Shown here piece after piece: positions 29,080 to 42,300 of a stretch of 64,000 bases of DNA; position 1 is the first letter of the stretch, and every line of letters starts with the position of its first letter. This stretch comes from Saprolegnia diclina VS20. Taxonomy: Eukaryota; Oomycota; Saprolegniomycetes; Saprolegniales; Saprolegniaceae. The notes under the pieces were generated by a model. That model worked only from the letters and a program-made list of their open reading frames with translations. It was not told the DNA's origin and made no database searches. The stretch is taken from positions 504,616 through 568,615 of the forward strand of contig NW_008246095.1 of the NCBI RefSeq assembly GCF_000281045.1. The letters run 5' to 3'. A program made the translations under genes and the position numbers.

Positions 29080-30454
29080 AAAAGTGCAGCATGCGCCAGT
29101 CGCAATGGCCAATCCGCATCGCCGTCGACGTTTCAGCGATCTCCGACATGCCGTTTAAACAGATTGCAGAAATTTAATAGCCAACCATACAAACACAGGT
29201 GATAGCAGATGCTTTTCGCAATGAATCGTTGGCTGGTCACAACGTTTTATTGCAATCGACGACCACAGCGCGCCACGTGCCTAGGTTTAACGTGGGTAAA
29301 ACGCGTTCAAGCGGACTCTCGATCTTTCCATGATTTAGGAAATGCCATGCCATGGGTGGCCGCAGCTCATAAGGCATAGCTACTCGGAGCTACTCGCTCG
29401 TGGATAGCAGTAAAAGTAGCTACTCGGCGGCGGTCCCAAAAAGGTTGATGTGTCGGCAAAGCTCGAACTGCAAGGTGGGCGAACCGCTGGCCCCAGGGTC
29501 GTGGCGGAGATTGCGCGTTGGAACAAATGCGCTCGGGCCGAAGTTGGGAGCCGTCGACGCAGCAAAACCAGCTAGCAAAACCATGCAAACGCCCTGCTTG
29601 CCGGATCGGATTTCTTGCCGAGCCCGCTTGCGTGATAGACGACAAATAGGTAGCGTTCGAAAAAACGTCGTGGTACTGCGATTCGCAGCCGCCGACACCA
29701 TGCGTCTCGTGCATCGAAGCAAAGGAAAATGAGTGGCCACGCATCATCCCTTGGTGCGAACGCCATCGACTACTGTGCAACCACAGAAATCAAGCGAGCC
29801 AGAGTTCGATGGTAGCATATTTGGCTGCCATCGCTTTGCACGCCAAGAACGATACAGTGGCTTCGACGCATGGCTTGTCGACATACTCCAGCAACTCGAC
29901 ATCGCGATGGATGACGCGTCATGCATTCTATCGTTATGCAATTCGCGTGAAACAAGATGCTTGCACGTCAGCTACCGGCGGGCGGAGCTGTCGATGTGAG
30001 CTGTCGGTCACATTTGGTCACACAAGCTTGCCGAACAAACTGGTCACCTGATTCCGGAGAGGCAGTAGCCCACTCGCACATCCCAACTACTACGCAGGGA
30101 AAAAGTTCTAGCTGCTCAATGAACCAGCAACGCGCAAGTCACGATGTGGCGTGTCTTGGGGATGGCTCACTGGATACAGTTCAAGTATACTATCTTTGCG
30201 CCAAGATTCGACCGACCACTATTGCAGCTCGAAATTCCCAACCGACCCAAGGTTGCGGATTTGGATTTGGAACGCACCCCCTCACGGACTCAAAATGCTG
30301 CATATCGCTATCGGCATCTCGCCCGGCGAGGAAACGCGTAGGATGGGGAACCTTGGGAGGAATCGGTACATTGTACGGCGCGGCTGTGGGGACGCACGAC
30401 TGCGGAACCAGAGTCGGCCATCCACGTGGCAGCGCAACCGACCAGCGCGCGAAG

Positions 30455-30490
30455 TTATCCGGATGGCCGGATACACATTGTTATCCGGAC
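30455..30490. promoter_or_regulatory. TTATCCGGA(T/C) pair upstream of the IP3 receptor gene
   Basis: TTATCCGGAT at 30455-30464 and TTATCCGGAC at 30481-30490 flank an inverted GGCCGGATAC copy. They end 52-78 bp before the chosen ATG at 30542. The arrangement matches that upstream of the BET and FAM13-like genes. Confidence 0.4.
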
Positions 30491-30541
30491 AAACCGTTTC
30501 ACCGGATCTTGGCAGTCGACGATCAGCGGTACGAGGACACG

Positions 30542-33500
30542 ATGCGACGGCGCCAGACGGGGGAGTCCCGCCACCATGCGTTGGCCATCGACACGGAGCT
30601 TGCGGGGAGCGCCATGAACACCCCTCCCCCGACGAAGCCCCATGAGGATGCGAAGGGGCGTCGGCTGACCGTCCATGGAGCGCTGGACGAGGCAGGGATC
30701 GCCCGTGGTCATGCTGGAGACGACGACTACCTCACGTATGGCATGACAGTCGCCTTCCTCTCCATGGAGCGGAATGGGATGCTGGCCTCGGAAGGCTTTG
30801 CGTCTTTGGACGTGCGTCTCGAGCATATGGTGCCCGAGGCCAAGCACAACATGAAGCGCCGATCGGGGCAACTCGTCGCATGCCACTACAAGGACTGTCT
30901 CTTCGAGGTACATGGTGCATCGGGCTACAAGCTTGTGGCTGACGCAGATGCGGGTAGATCGTTCCTAAGATGAGTTACGAAGCGACAGCCGCGTTCGAGC
31001 AGGCCAAGGCCACAACGAAGGGCACTTCCGCCAGCTTCTCGACTGTCTTTTCCGAGCTCAAGTTCAAGAGCGAATCCGAGCAGCGCCTGAACGCGTCAAC
31101 GTATACCAATTTGTATGGAAGGCACGTCAAGTATGGCCAGGTACGTCCATAGTTGCCACAATGATTCATACTCCGCGTCTGGCTCTAGACCATTCAGCTG
31201 CGGCACATCAAGTCGGGCAAATTCATCTGCGTGCACGACCTCGCAACACCCACTGTGGACACGACAGAGGTAACTATCTTGAGCGTTCTACAAATAGTTG
31301 AGAACGTGGTGTAGATCTCCCTGAAACGGGGCTCGGCGGAGGCCCATCTCACTTTTGTGCCACGCTACAAGCTACGCAAGTCAGGCGAGCCCGTCCAGAT
31401 CCTCGACCAAGTACGCATAATGTTGCCTTTTCCAATCATTTACCTCTGTGCATAGTTTTACGTCGTGCGCGACGTAAAACGGCTATATGTGCACACGTCG
31501 AGCCGTCTCGCCTCCGATGGGGTGTCGTCGCTCATGGTGGGGTCCAAGTCTCACTCGTCGCCATGGCGTCTACTTCCGTACGAGTCGACAACAGAGAAAG
31601 CATCCAACAAGAGCCTCGAGTCAGCGGCCGTGCTAAAAGCTGGCGCGTGCATTCGCCTACTGCACCTGGAGACAAACGCGTGGCTCGGCTGTGACGATGA
31701 CGCATTGCATGTGCGTCTCCAATCGGAGCTGCACGGGATGGACCCTCTTGAGGCCGCAGCTGTGGTGCGTGCGGATATAGCTCTAGCTATGGTGTTTACG
31801 AAATGATGCAGGTGCTACCCAACACGCTATGGGAAGTTGAGCGAAGCTACACGAGCGACGGAGGCGCGCTTTGCTGGGCAGATACGATCGCATTGCGGCA
31901 CCTCGTATCGGGCAAGTACATGACAATGGACGAGGCCTCTGCGACAATTGGGATGGGCTATCAGCCTCAGGCGTTTGTGTTTGAAGCAACCATGAACGTT
32001 CACCCGCGGTTTGTGTACTGTCCCGACATTTGCGCTCATGGATCATTGTAGCTGCAGTATTTCGCGAGACGCCGTTGCGCTGCTACAACAAGTTCAATGT
32101 AAGCGCTACTTGCACCCAAGCGACATCGCAACGGTCGACAACCTCGCTGACGTCATGTGCGATCCAAGCCTGATCGACATTGGCGCTCTGCCAGCGCCGC
32201 ACGACGAAGATGCTTTCCAAATCGTATCCGTCTCGGCCTCGGATACAAATGACACGCTGCTTCTCGTTTCATACCGTCGGATCTTGCGTCAGTTCATTTC
32301 GGCGTTTCAAGCTGCACCTGGCGCACCCCGCTCTCCTCGGCACGCCGCCATGTCTTCAAACGCCAGCGCCGGACTTGCAGCTCTCTTACTGCACGTCGAA
32401 GCAGCTCTCTTGGCTTTGAACCAGTTTGCTACGGAGACAAACGACGACGTCCGGCGACCACTCTTCCTTCGTCGCAATCGCTACGTGGAGCTTCTGACGT
32501 CGGTCATCAAGGCCCCGTTTTCTTCCTACGGCGGTCCGTACTCGATCGACTACCTGTGCTCGTTCAACTTTGCGTCGCACTCGCTCTTTGACCGTATGCA
32601 GAGCAACCTTTCGACGACGTTGGACGGCCTCGATGATGAAGACGATGACGGCACCAACGACCACCGCGGGCGTCAAGGCAAGGTCGCCGTGTCGCTGCCG
32701 GCCGCTTATCAGTTGAGTGACGACTCGATGCAAACGCTGAACCGCATCATTTGTACGGTCAACATGCTCATGTTCCGCATCTTTTCGCGGGTCAAGACGT
32801 GGGATGATGCATCGGCGTGCCGGGACGCGATGCCAGTGCTGATGGAGCTGCTCGGGCATGGCTTCAAGGCATCGGTCCCGCTCTCGTTCCTCATTCAAGA
32901 AAAGTGGCACGTGTCCGAGTCTGTCGCGTCCTACTCGCACACGCTCCGGAGCTTTATTGACCTCATCAAGACGCGCGGCAAGTCGATTCGGTATCTTCAG
33001 TTTCTCGTCGTGCTCTGCAGCGCCAACGGCCACGCCATTGCCAAGATTCAAGAAAAGCTCTGCGAGCTTCTCTTCGACACGGAAGACAGCGCAGCCCTCT
33101 TGATCCCGACGCAGCCCGCATCCCGCGGGTTTGAGATCAGTATCCCCGCCAAACCCTCTGGCGTGCGTTTAGTCAACCTCGACGTCTTCTACAACGAGTA
33201 CTATGACAGCAAGCGCCATACGACGTTGGCGCCGTACTACTATGGCCTGCTGCAGCTCTACTGTGCGCTGTGCATGGACCGCAACTATGTGTGCATTCAG
33301 CGTCTCCGAGCAATCTTTCCCCGCGCCAACTTGCTCCAAACGGTCCAGGATGCAGGGTTGTCACGGTCCATGCGCGCCGTCTTGCTCAACTTGCTCGTCG
33401 TGCTTCACGTCGACTGCGAGCCGCAGACCGTGCTGCCGAGTCCGCGCTACACACGCATTTGGAAGAACGCAGTCGTCGAGGTTCCATCGACGGCTCTTCA

Positions 33501-36500
33501 CGGAGCAGACGCCACATTTTTTGGCGACCTCAAGATAGAGCTTTTGCGCTACTTCAAGAAGCACCACGGCGTCATCGTCATTGCCGAGTACCCGCAGAAC
33601 GAGCTCACGCTCGCGATGGTCCGGACAACCCAAAAACTTGTGGCGTTTGGCATGTTTAGCAGCGATCTGCGCCACTTGGTGCCTCTCCTTGTCGACCTCT
33701 TGGACAGTCGGACCGACTTGGTCGAGGCTCATCGACCCACCGCGAGCACGACACCACCCGAGTACTCGGTCCCATTTTTCGAGAACAGCGTCCAGCGGCA
33801 AAAACACCCCGCATACCGCCAGTACAGCGTGCACGACACCGAGGTTCAGCCGATGCTTCCCGTGCAAGAGCCGTTGTCATCTCGTGACGTCCAGACGTCA
33901 CGGTCCGGGTGGCAAGCAGCCTACACGAAAGCAAAGAAAGAGCTTCATCGCTTCTCCGCACTTAGCGCAAAGTCGTCTTCGTCGTCGCTCCGACGACTTC
34001 CCGACTCGAAGTACACGATGAGCGAGTGGAACAAGGTTGTCATGGACATCAAGGAGAGCATCTGCACAACTTTGTTGTGCATCGACACGTTCCGACTCGA
34101 CTATCAACTTTCGAGCGTGCTCTACACGCTACACAGCACGTCCAAACGATCTTCGACCTCGCCACTCACATCGTCTTTGTGGGGGTCCAGCGGCAAGCGT
34201 GGAACGCCGTTGACGTCTGCGATGCAAAACGACTCGCTCGAGTGCATCTACTCTCTCCATGTGCTTGCGGGGCGACGCCTTGACACGGTCTTGCTCCAAG
34301 CGCTCATGTATGAACACCCGCCGCTGGTCTCGAAAGCGCTCGAGCTCTACATGCAGCAGTTCAACCAGCACGACCAGCTCATCAAGGCGCTGTCAAGCAC
34401 ACTCGTCATTGCCGACGACGCCACCGTCCAAATGTATGCGCGGTTGCAAGCCCATGTCAATGATCTGCGTCGACTTGCCGAGACGACCGAAGTCTGGATG
34501 GACTTGACGTCGGACGCCGACTTTTCAACCGCGAGCAAGGCGTGCGCGGCGCTCCGGGCGATCCTCGACGCGTTCAACTCCAAGGAGTCGCATCGTGCCG
34601 TCATTCACCGTATCTTGCGCAACATCCAAGCGATTGATCACGTCGTGGCGATGGTTTCAGCTGGGAGCCATTTCTTTCAAGCACTCTTCCCCTCCAAACT
34701 ACCGCGTGGTGCGAGCGGGTGCGGGCCCACGCAGCGGTACGGATCCAGCATGAACGTTCCCGAGACTGTGCTGGAAGAGAAGCAACGCAACACTCTTTAC
34801 GCCGTTTACTCACACTGCACCGAGTTCCTCGGGCACATTTGTCAACACCCGGAGAATGCGTCGCTCATGGACACACACGCAGACACGCTCTTGGAGTTTG
34901 CAGAAGCACTGCCGGCGGCCCAGGATGCACTCTGTGGTCTTTACCTCGGAGGTCGCACCGATGCAACCCCAAAGACGGTCGTTGCGTGGTTTGTGCGATG
35001 GGCCGTCGCATACAAGCCCGAAGGCGAAGCGCGGTATCTCGAGTTCTTGAGGTCTTTAGCAACCCGACCGCGCGATCGAGCGACGATCCTTCAGCAGCTA
35101 CAGCAATACCCAAGCATCTACAATGACATGTCCAGCGGTCGCCATGTCAAGTACACCGCCGCCGTCTTGAACCTCCTCGCCGCTTGCGCGCCAACCGCCG
35201 AGGCCAAAGACGCATGCCGTGTCGAGTTTCTGTCGCTCGACCAGTGGCTTGCAGTCTTGGAAGGCGGCCTTGCGACGCACGAATGGGCACTGGGGCTTGC
35301 GTGCCTTCGCTACTTCAAGGACGTTATTTTGGCACAAGACGACGTCTTTGATGGTGTCCCAGCGTCGTTGCACCTACGCATTTTGCAGCGTGTGAGTGAA
35401 CTGACGGCCAAATGTACTGCACCAGTCTAGTTGTGCCAAAACGACATCACACAACTCTTTGTAGGTATCCGATTGGATCTTCTCGCGCTCCAGCAGGTCG
35501 ATCTACAGCTGGCGGCACCCACGGCGACGCGGTACACCCTCGACGCGATCATGCTCGTTCTTGTGCCTGCACTGGATGCATACCTCCCACGCATCATGGG
35601 CATTGTCAAGCCAAGTGCCGACGAGTGGCGCGAGTGGCTCGCCGGATGGTATATCTGGCTCTTTGGCGCGTGGGTTCCGACGGATGCCCGGAGCAAGGAC
35701 GAGCTGCACAGCTGCCTTCAGTACATTGAAGTGCTATGGGCGACAGAGTTTCTCGGCGATCTCTGGTGCGATGTCTCGGAGCGCAGTGAACGCCCTCGAC
35801 TGGACGCGGGACTTGGTGGACTCCGAAGCAATGCACCATTTGTGCTCGATCTGGACAGTACTGCTTTTGCGGACCTCTTGGTCGAAGTCCAAGCGTATCA
35901 TGCGTACTTGAAGCAGCATCCAAAGCCAGTTACGGCTGCTGCGGCTTCTCCACGTCGGCTCTCAGCGTCGCACGTGCCATGGGCGCCGGCGCTCCACGAC
36001 ATTGTCACTGCAACGGACGTGTCGGAGAAGCTGCCATCGCTCAACATTGCGTCACTTGAAGCCAAAACGTCTTGGGTGCGCAAGATTCAGGCCAAGTACG
36101 GATGGGAGCTCGAAATGACTGACGGCGTGGCCCATGGTCACGCTCTGGGATCGAAGAGCAGTGCGTACGGCATGCCCAGGGGAAGCGATGGTGCCGACGA
36201 AGATAGCGCGATCGTGCAAGACTTTGTCTTGTACCTGCGAAGTCACCGTCGCATCAAGATCACAGTGCGTGACGAGCTCAGCCACATGATGCGCGACATC
36301 GTCTCCGTGCAGGTGATGCAGCATACGTCGTCGGTTCACAAAATGCACAAGTGGAAATTAGGTGCAACTTAAAGTGGAGCACCAAACGAACCCGATGCTA
36401 CCGCTCATTGCGCTCACGTTTGACGACATTGTGGCCAAGCTGGTGTGCCACTTCAAGGTAGTATTCTCAATGACATTTGCTGTTAATCGTAGCACACGGT

Positions 36501-39305
36501 AGATGCTCAAGTACCCCACGCACATCAAGATGTCGCTGACGCTGCTCGAGGTCTTTATCCAAATGATCACGTCGGTCGATACATCGGAGCACCGAAACGC
36601 GATGCAAGTCAAGCTCGACACGCTCGGCGCTACGGAGCTCGTCGTCGACCTTGTCAGCAGCACGGAGGACCAAATCGTGTTGGACAAGTCGATCGAACTC
36701 GGCATCGCGCTCCTCAACGGCATGAACGCCAAGGTCCAAGAACACTTCTACGCAATTTGGATTGAGAGCACGAACGCCGCTTTTTTTCAGCGGCTTCAAA
36801 GCCGTCTTGAGGCAGCGATGACGCACGACAACACAGCGCGCGAGCTTCCCTTGACACCGAGACGCCCGAAGAGTCCACTGAAAGCACCGAGCCATGAAGG
36901 CATGTCCAAGTACGAGGCGATCACGCGGCTGCTTCGGTTCCTCCAGTTGCTCTGCGAAGGCCACTACCTCGACACCCAACGCTACTTGATCGCACAGCGA
37001 ACGTCATCGCACAACTTGGTATCTACGACAGTCGCATACCTCATGGACGTCTCGGGAGCTCTCTCGGCCGAGACGTTGGCGGTACACAAGCAAGTCTTTG
37101 ACACGATCACCGAGTGTTGCCAGGTGCGCTAGCGTTTTGCACTGCATCCATTGTGCAATGTTGTTGGATGTTAGGGTCCGTGTCACGAAGCTCAAGAAAC
37201 AGTCGCTACTTACGCCTTTGTGTCGACAGTCAACGAACTCATGCTCTTTTCGTCAAAGTCAGCGCAACGCCTGTCGGATGCGTCGCTCGTGCTGTTTCGC
37301 GATCTAAAGGCGTCGATCGTCATTGCGCTTTCGAGTCTTTTGGAAGGTCGCCACGACCGCCAGATTCACGACCGCCTCATCCAAGAACTCAACTTTGATG
37401 CGCTCAAAGACAACGTCGTCGACGCCTACCATTACTTTGAGCACCGTTACAGCGTACGCTTTCGACGCCATACCTTTGCCAAGTGTCTTGTAGGGTGTGT
37501 ACGACGGCAATGAGCGCTGCAGCCACGATGCGTACCTTGGCATGGGCTTCAACCTGCACATTCTGATGCAGCAGCTCATCGAGCACCAGCCGTCGATCGC
37601 AGAAGCGCTGCAGCCCCGCAAGGTCATCAAGCACAAGAGCGTCAAGGACATGTCCTACGAGAAGGCCTATCGCTTTTTCCACAAACGCTGCGCGCGCGTC
37701 GAGATCGTATGGCCCATCGTCGGCGGAAGCGACGCGGTACCACCGCTCATTGCCGTGCACTTTCCGATCCACCCGATTTGCGTGTGCGTCACCGACGCGA
37801 CGCGCCAGCAGCTACTCCAAGACATCTCGCGGGATGCCAACAAGCTCTACGATTTCTACGTCAAAACGCACTTGGTGCTCGAAGAGATGCAGCACCAGTG
37901 CACGCTCCGGCAAAACCACTTGAAAGCCGTCCTCTCCAAGAACGCATCGCAAATCAAGCTGCTCACATTTGTCTGGTCGCTGCTGCTGAACTTCATCGTT
38001 TTGACCAACTATGCGCTGGTGACGGTCTGGTATTTCATGGGCTGCATCCACGTCTTGCTCACGGTCGTCCTCCTCTTCATGTACTGGACCAACTCGGTGC
38101 CACTACTGCTCCAGAGACGGGCGACCCAGCACGCGTACGAAGACGCGCCTTCTCTGCGTGTGGACGACAAAAAGACTTTGCAAGACGTCGAGCGGCTCGT
38201 GCGATGCGTCGGTAGCGACATCAAGGTCCAACCTCTCTCGCGGCTCGAGACGGTCTACGTGATTTTGACCGACGGTCGCTTGTTGTATCGCGGTCTGCTC
38301 GTATGCGTTGCGATCGCTGGTGTCTTGATCGAGCCGCTCTTCTTTTCATTCCACCTCGTCGACTTTATCAACCGGTCGCAGGTACTCTGGTCGCTCGACA
38401 GTTGGGAGATTGAGCGAGATTCTTTGTAGGAGCTTCGGGATGTCTTGCGGGCGGTCGTCGTCCCTGGCAAGACGCTGCTGCACATCGTCGTCTTTTACCT
38501 GCTCCTCGTCTACGTGTTTGCCGTGATTGCGTACACGTACTTTCCCGGGGACTTCAAGGTCGACGCCAGTACGAACGGCTGCGAAACGGTGTGGGAGTGC
38601 TTCCTCACGACGCTGGACCAAGGCTTCAAGAACAACGGCGGCCTCGGAGCGTACCTTCCAAGTCATCGCCGCGGCAGCGACTCGCTCGGCTACATCCGAT
38701 TCTTTTACGACCTCGCGTACAACATCGTCTTGATCATCGTGCTCATCAACCTCACGTTCGGTGTCATCATCGACACGTTTGCGTCACTGCGCACGTCGCA
38801 CAAGGAGCAACTCGACGAGAACCGCGACCGGTGCTTTGTGTGCTCGATCGACGGGTACACGTTCAATCGACTGACACGCCGCGGCTTTGAGCACCACACG
38901 ACGACCGAGCACAACGTGTGGCACTACATCTATCTATTTGCCCACATTCGCAAGAAACCTTTCACCGAGTACAACGGCGTTGAGCTCTATTTGGCGCTCA
39001 AGATGGCGCGCGGCGACGTCTCTTTTTTCCCCAGTCACCGCGCGCTCTCGCTCGAGAAGCTTGCGACACCAACGCCGACGCCCAGCCACGACTCGATGCA
39101 CGACGCTTTGCTGCGCGTCGAGGCCCAGCTTGCTCGACTGCTTCAAGCCCACGCCACGCTCGACGCCAAATGCGACGCGACAGCGCGCCGCCTCGACGAG
39201 TGGATGACCAAGCCAGTCTCGCCCAAGACCCACCCGACGCCTGCGACGACCATCTTTTTCCCCGAGACCGATCAGAGCGACACGCCGTGTTCCCACGTAG
39301 GATGA
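30542..39305 (+). CDS. Inositol 1,4,5-trisphosphate receptor-like calcium channel, 13 exons
   Basis: Predicted intracellular Ca2+ release channel of 2,737 residues. Exons: 30542-30907, 30958-31140, 31189-31269, 31315-31410, 31456-31764, 31812-32008, 32052-35391, 35431-36312, 36362-36457, 36503-37123, 37175-37453, 37494-38381, 38430-39305; introns are 39-51 nt. Order: N-terminal ligand-binding beta-trefoil (YLTYGMTVAFLS), MIR repeats (NTLWEVERS, LRHLVSGKYM), RIH domains, a RIH-associated region starting GPCHEAQE at about 2058, then a six-helix pore. The loop before the last helix has NNGGLG (about 2514-2519) where animal receptors have GGGVGD. A CxxC...HxxxxH zinc-like motif follows, as in animal receptors, then a coiled-coil tail. 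The start is uncertain: ATGs at 30542 and 30614 are both in frame. Exon 6/7 has two possible donors (32009 used). Confidence 0.9.
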
Positions 39306-39367
39306 CCCCATGCATGTTAACAAAAATCGTAGTGAGAGGCAACAAAACTGGACGAACGGCGAGGGGC

Positions 39368-42300
39368 CTACAGGCGATAGTCGGAGGCGGGCGTCACATG
39401 GGCTGCTTCCTGCCGGCGCTTGACCGTCGCGGGCAAGTCGAGCTGGAAGAAGCCGTGGAGACCGCGTTCGTCGCGGCTGTGCGCGATCGCGTCCTTGATC
39501 GCAAAGTAGATCGAGTTGGCGAGCTGGAACGGCGGCTCGCCAACCGCTTTCGAGCTCATGACGCCCTTTTCATTCTCCGTCTTGTCGAGGAGCGTCACGT
39601 GCAGCTGCTGCGGAATGTCTTTGGTCGACGGGATCTTGTACTCCCACGTGCCCGACGAGAGCAGGACGCCGTTTTCATCGTAGAGCACTTCTTCTTGGAA
39701 GAAGAACCCGAGCGCCATCACCAACGCGCCTTCGATTTGGCCAATGTCGATCGCGGGGTTGAACGACACGCCGCAGTCGTACATGATATCCGTGCGCACG
39801 AGCGACACCTCACCCGTGAGAACATCCACTTCGACCTACATGGCAACGTGTACCTCCTTCTCGGAGGAGCAATGTCGACCGCACCTCGGAGGCCGCGGCT
39901 GCGTACACAAAGTAGTCGAACGTCTCGTTGCTCGACGTGTGCGGTTGCTCGGACGCTGCGAGGTGAACGCCCTCGTCATGGGCGGCGGCCACCAGTGCCG
40001 TCCACTCCTTGATGTCGGGATGCGCTGCGCGAATGGGCAACAGGCGGGCGTTGAGCGTGTTGCAGGCCGCACTAGAGGTGCAGAATCAGCCTTTGACAAT
40101 GGTCGTCGAGCGTACCGCACGGAGCGCGCAATCGACTCGGACGTGCTCGAGCCGCCGGTCGCGTCGCTGTTGGGCACGAAGTCCGTGCTCGTGGCGCGCA
40201 CACGCACCATATTGAGCGGGATACCAAGCGCGTAGGCTGCCATTTGTGCGGCTTTCGTATCAATGCCCTACTCGTATGCGCATGAGCATCACAGAAGCGC
40301 GTCGATGCGAGACAACTTGTCCGATTTCGCAGCCACCTACAACACGACTCTCTTGAGCCCACTCGGGCCAGTGCTAGTGTGTACCGTGGGTGACGAGCAC
40401 GGTGCCATCGCCACTAAAGATCGAGACATTCGCGCCGTACTTGAGGCCCGAGATGCCCATGCCGTACTTGACCGGCGTCATCGAGAGGCCCTTCTTCTTC
40501 CAGCGATTGTTGGCGTTGAAGTACGCGATCTTTTCCTTGCGCCGGAGCACGTCGGCACTCTCACGGAGCCGGTCCCAAATACGTGGCAGCGTCACGTTCG
40601 AGAGCACTTGGCCGTACGGCGTCTTGTGGCCATCTAGACGCATGCAAGTCCAGGGTGACGCATCGAGGGACGCGTACCGTGCAGCATGTTGCGGGCTTGG
40701 ATCCACGCCACGGGTTTGTTGAGCGCCGACGCAATGTGATGCACGATGATCTCAAGCAGCAGCGTCGTGTTGGGCACGCCGGGTGCGCGCACCGACGTAC
40801 ACGTCGGCGTATTCGTCAAGTAGAGATATGCCTCGCACCTAGGACACGTCAGCACCGTCAGCAACTCTTTCTGACCATACCGCATGTGGGGAATGAAGTA
40901 GGCGCCATCCGCCCACATGACGGCCATCGTAATGTCGCCCATGTTGTCGCTAGAGTACCCCGACACTCAGTTTTCTCCGTCGTTCGAGGCAGTCGACATG
41001 TACCCCGCGTAGGCGCCGAGCGCACAGTGCAGCTGCACGTCGAGTGCGGTGATGCGCCCCGCGTCATCGTACCCGACCGTGTACTCGCCCACCATGGCTT
41101 CGCGGCCCGCAATCATTTGGAAGTCCGTGTTGCGGTCGTTGACGACTTGAACGGGCTACGCACTCGTCACAACTAAAAACCAACGACGTACAACGTACAA
41201 CGCCCAGCTTGGAGGCAGCAACAGCGGCGGCCCCCGCATTGAGGATGTTGCGACTGAGTTTGCCGCCAAAGCCGCCGCCCGCCCGCTTCATCTCGATCGT
41301 AATCGCGTGCTGGGGCACGCTCAGTAGTAATGCGACGCGCTTCTGCACGAACGACGGGTTTTGGCACGACGCATGCAGCACCATCGCGTCGTCTTCGCCC
41401 GGATGCGCCGATGTGGCTAGACACAGCGGATCGTTTGCGAGCCTACTGCAAAGTTGTACCTTGGGGCTCCATGTACATGTGGCGCTGGGAGCCAATGTCG
41501 ACGGTGCCAGAGAGCCTGTGATGGGCGCGTTGCAGCTGTTGCGCAATGTTGTCGTCGCTGCCACTCATCGTGATCGGGTTGGGCGTCGCGGTCGTTGATG
41601 GCACGAGCGTCTGCGCCGCCCGCGCCTGCTTCACCGAGATCACCGGCGCATCCACTTTCCAAAAAGGGTCGTTGCGAAGCGGCGCATACGTCACGTGCAC
41701 GCGCGCCGCCGCGTCTTGCGCGATCGACGCTGATGTGGCAATGACGAGGCCGAGAGGCGCGCCGACGTAGAGAACCGGTCCCCGTGTCGGCACAAAAAGC
41801 GGCTCGTTGCCGTCGCCCGTCGCGTTCTCACCCGGCACGTCAATGGCCGTCACGACGTCAACAACACCAGGGACGGCCAGCGCCGGCCCTGCGTCAATCT
41901 GCACCACACGCTGAAGGGCCTTCGTGGCGTACACGTACGCGCCGTAGAGCATATTGGGCGGCGGCGCCAAGTCGGCGACGAACCGTGCTTCCCCCGTCAC
42001 CAAGAGCTACATGCAAGTATCGCGGTCAGGGATTGAACGTTTGAAAGATTGATACGACCTTGGACGCAAGCTTTGGAATCGCCTTGCCGACCGGCGCCGT
42101 CGACGTGTGCGATGGAAACGACTGGCTGCCAGACGAGACGGCCCGGGGCATCTCGGGTACGGCCGACGCAAGGGTCTTGGACGAGAGCGTGGGCAGTGCT
42201 TGCAGCCACGACTTGTACCAAAACGCTTGCAACACCGACCTATCAGAAACGCTAAGATCGTAGCGATCCGAATTGGTTGCGTACGCTTCAAACGAGTCGT

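Larger units (their letters stand above)
29034..30541. other. Intergenic region upstream of the IP3 receptor gene
   Basis: About 1.5 kb between divergent genes. Frames of up to about 140 codons occur on both strands, but none has a recognisable domain. The frame open from 29957 into the receptor gene is probably chance, because its upstream part is low in coding character. TATCCGGA boxes sit at 30456-30490, just before the receptor start. Confidence 0.45.

Noticed and set aside
29957-30541. Long 5' extension of the IP3 receptor first exon
   Set aside because: Open by chance. The residues are unlike any receptor N-terminus and include the TATCCGGA pair that elsewhere lies upstream of starts.
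40950-41003. Apparent in-frame TGA in the oxidase gene
   Set aside because: Explained by a 54-nt GT-AG intron. Removing it restores the family alignment (GAYAG joined to DNMGD).
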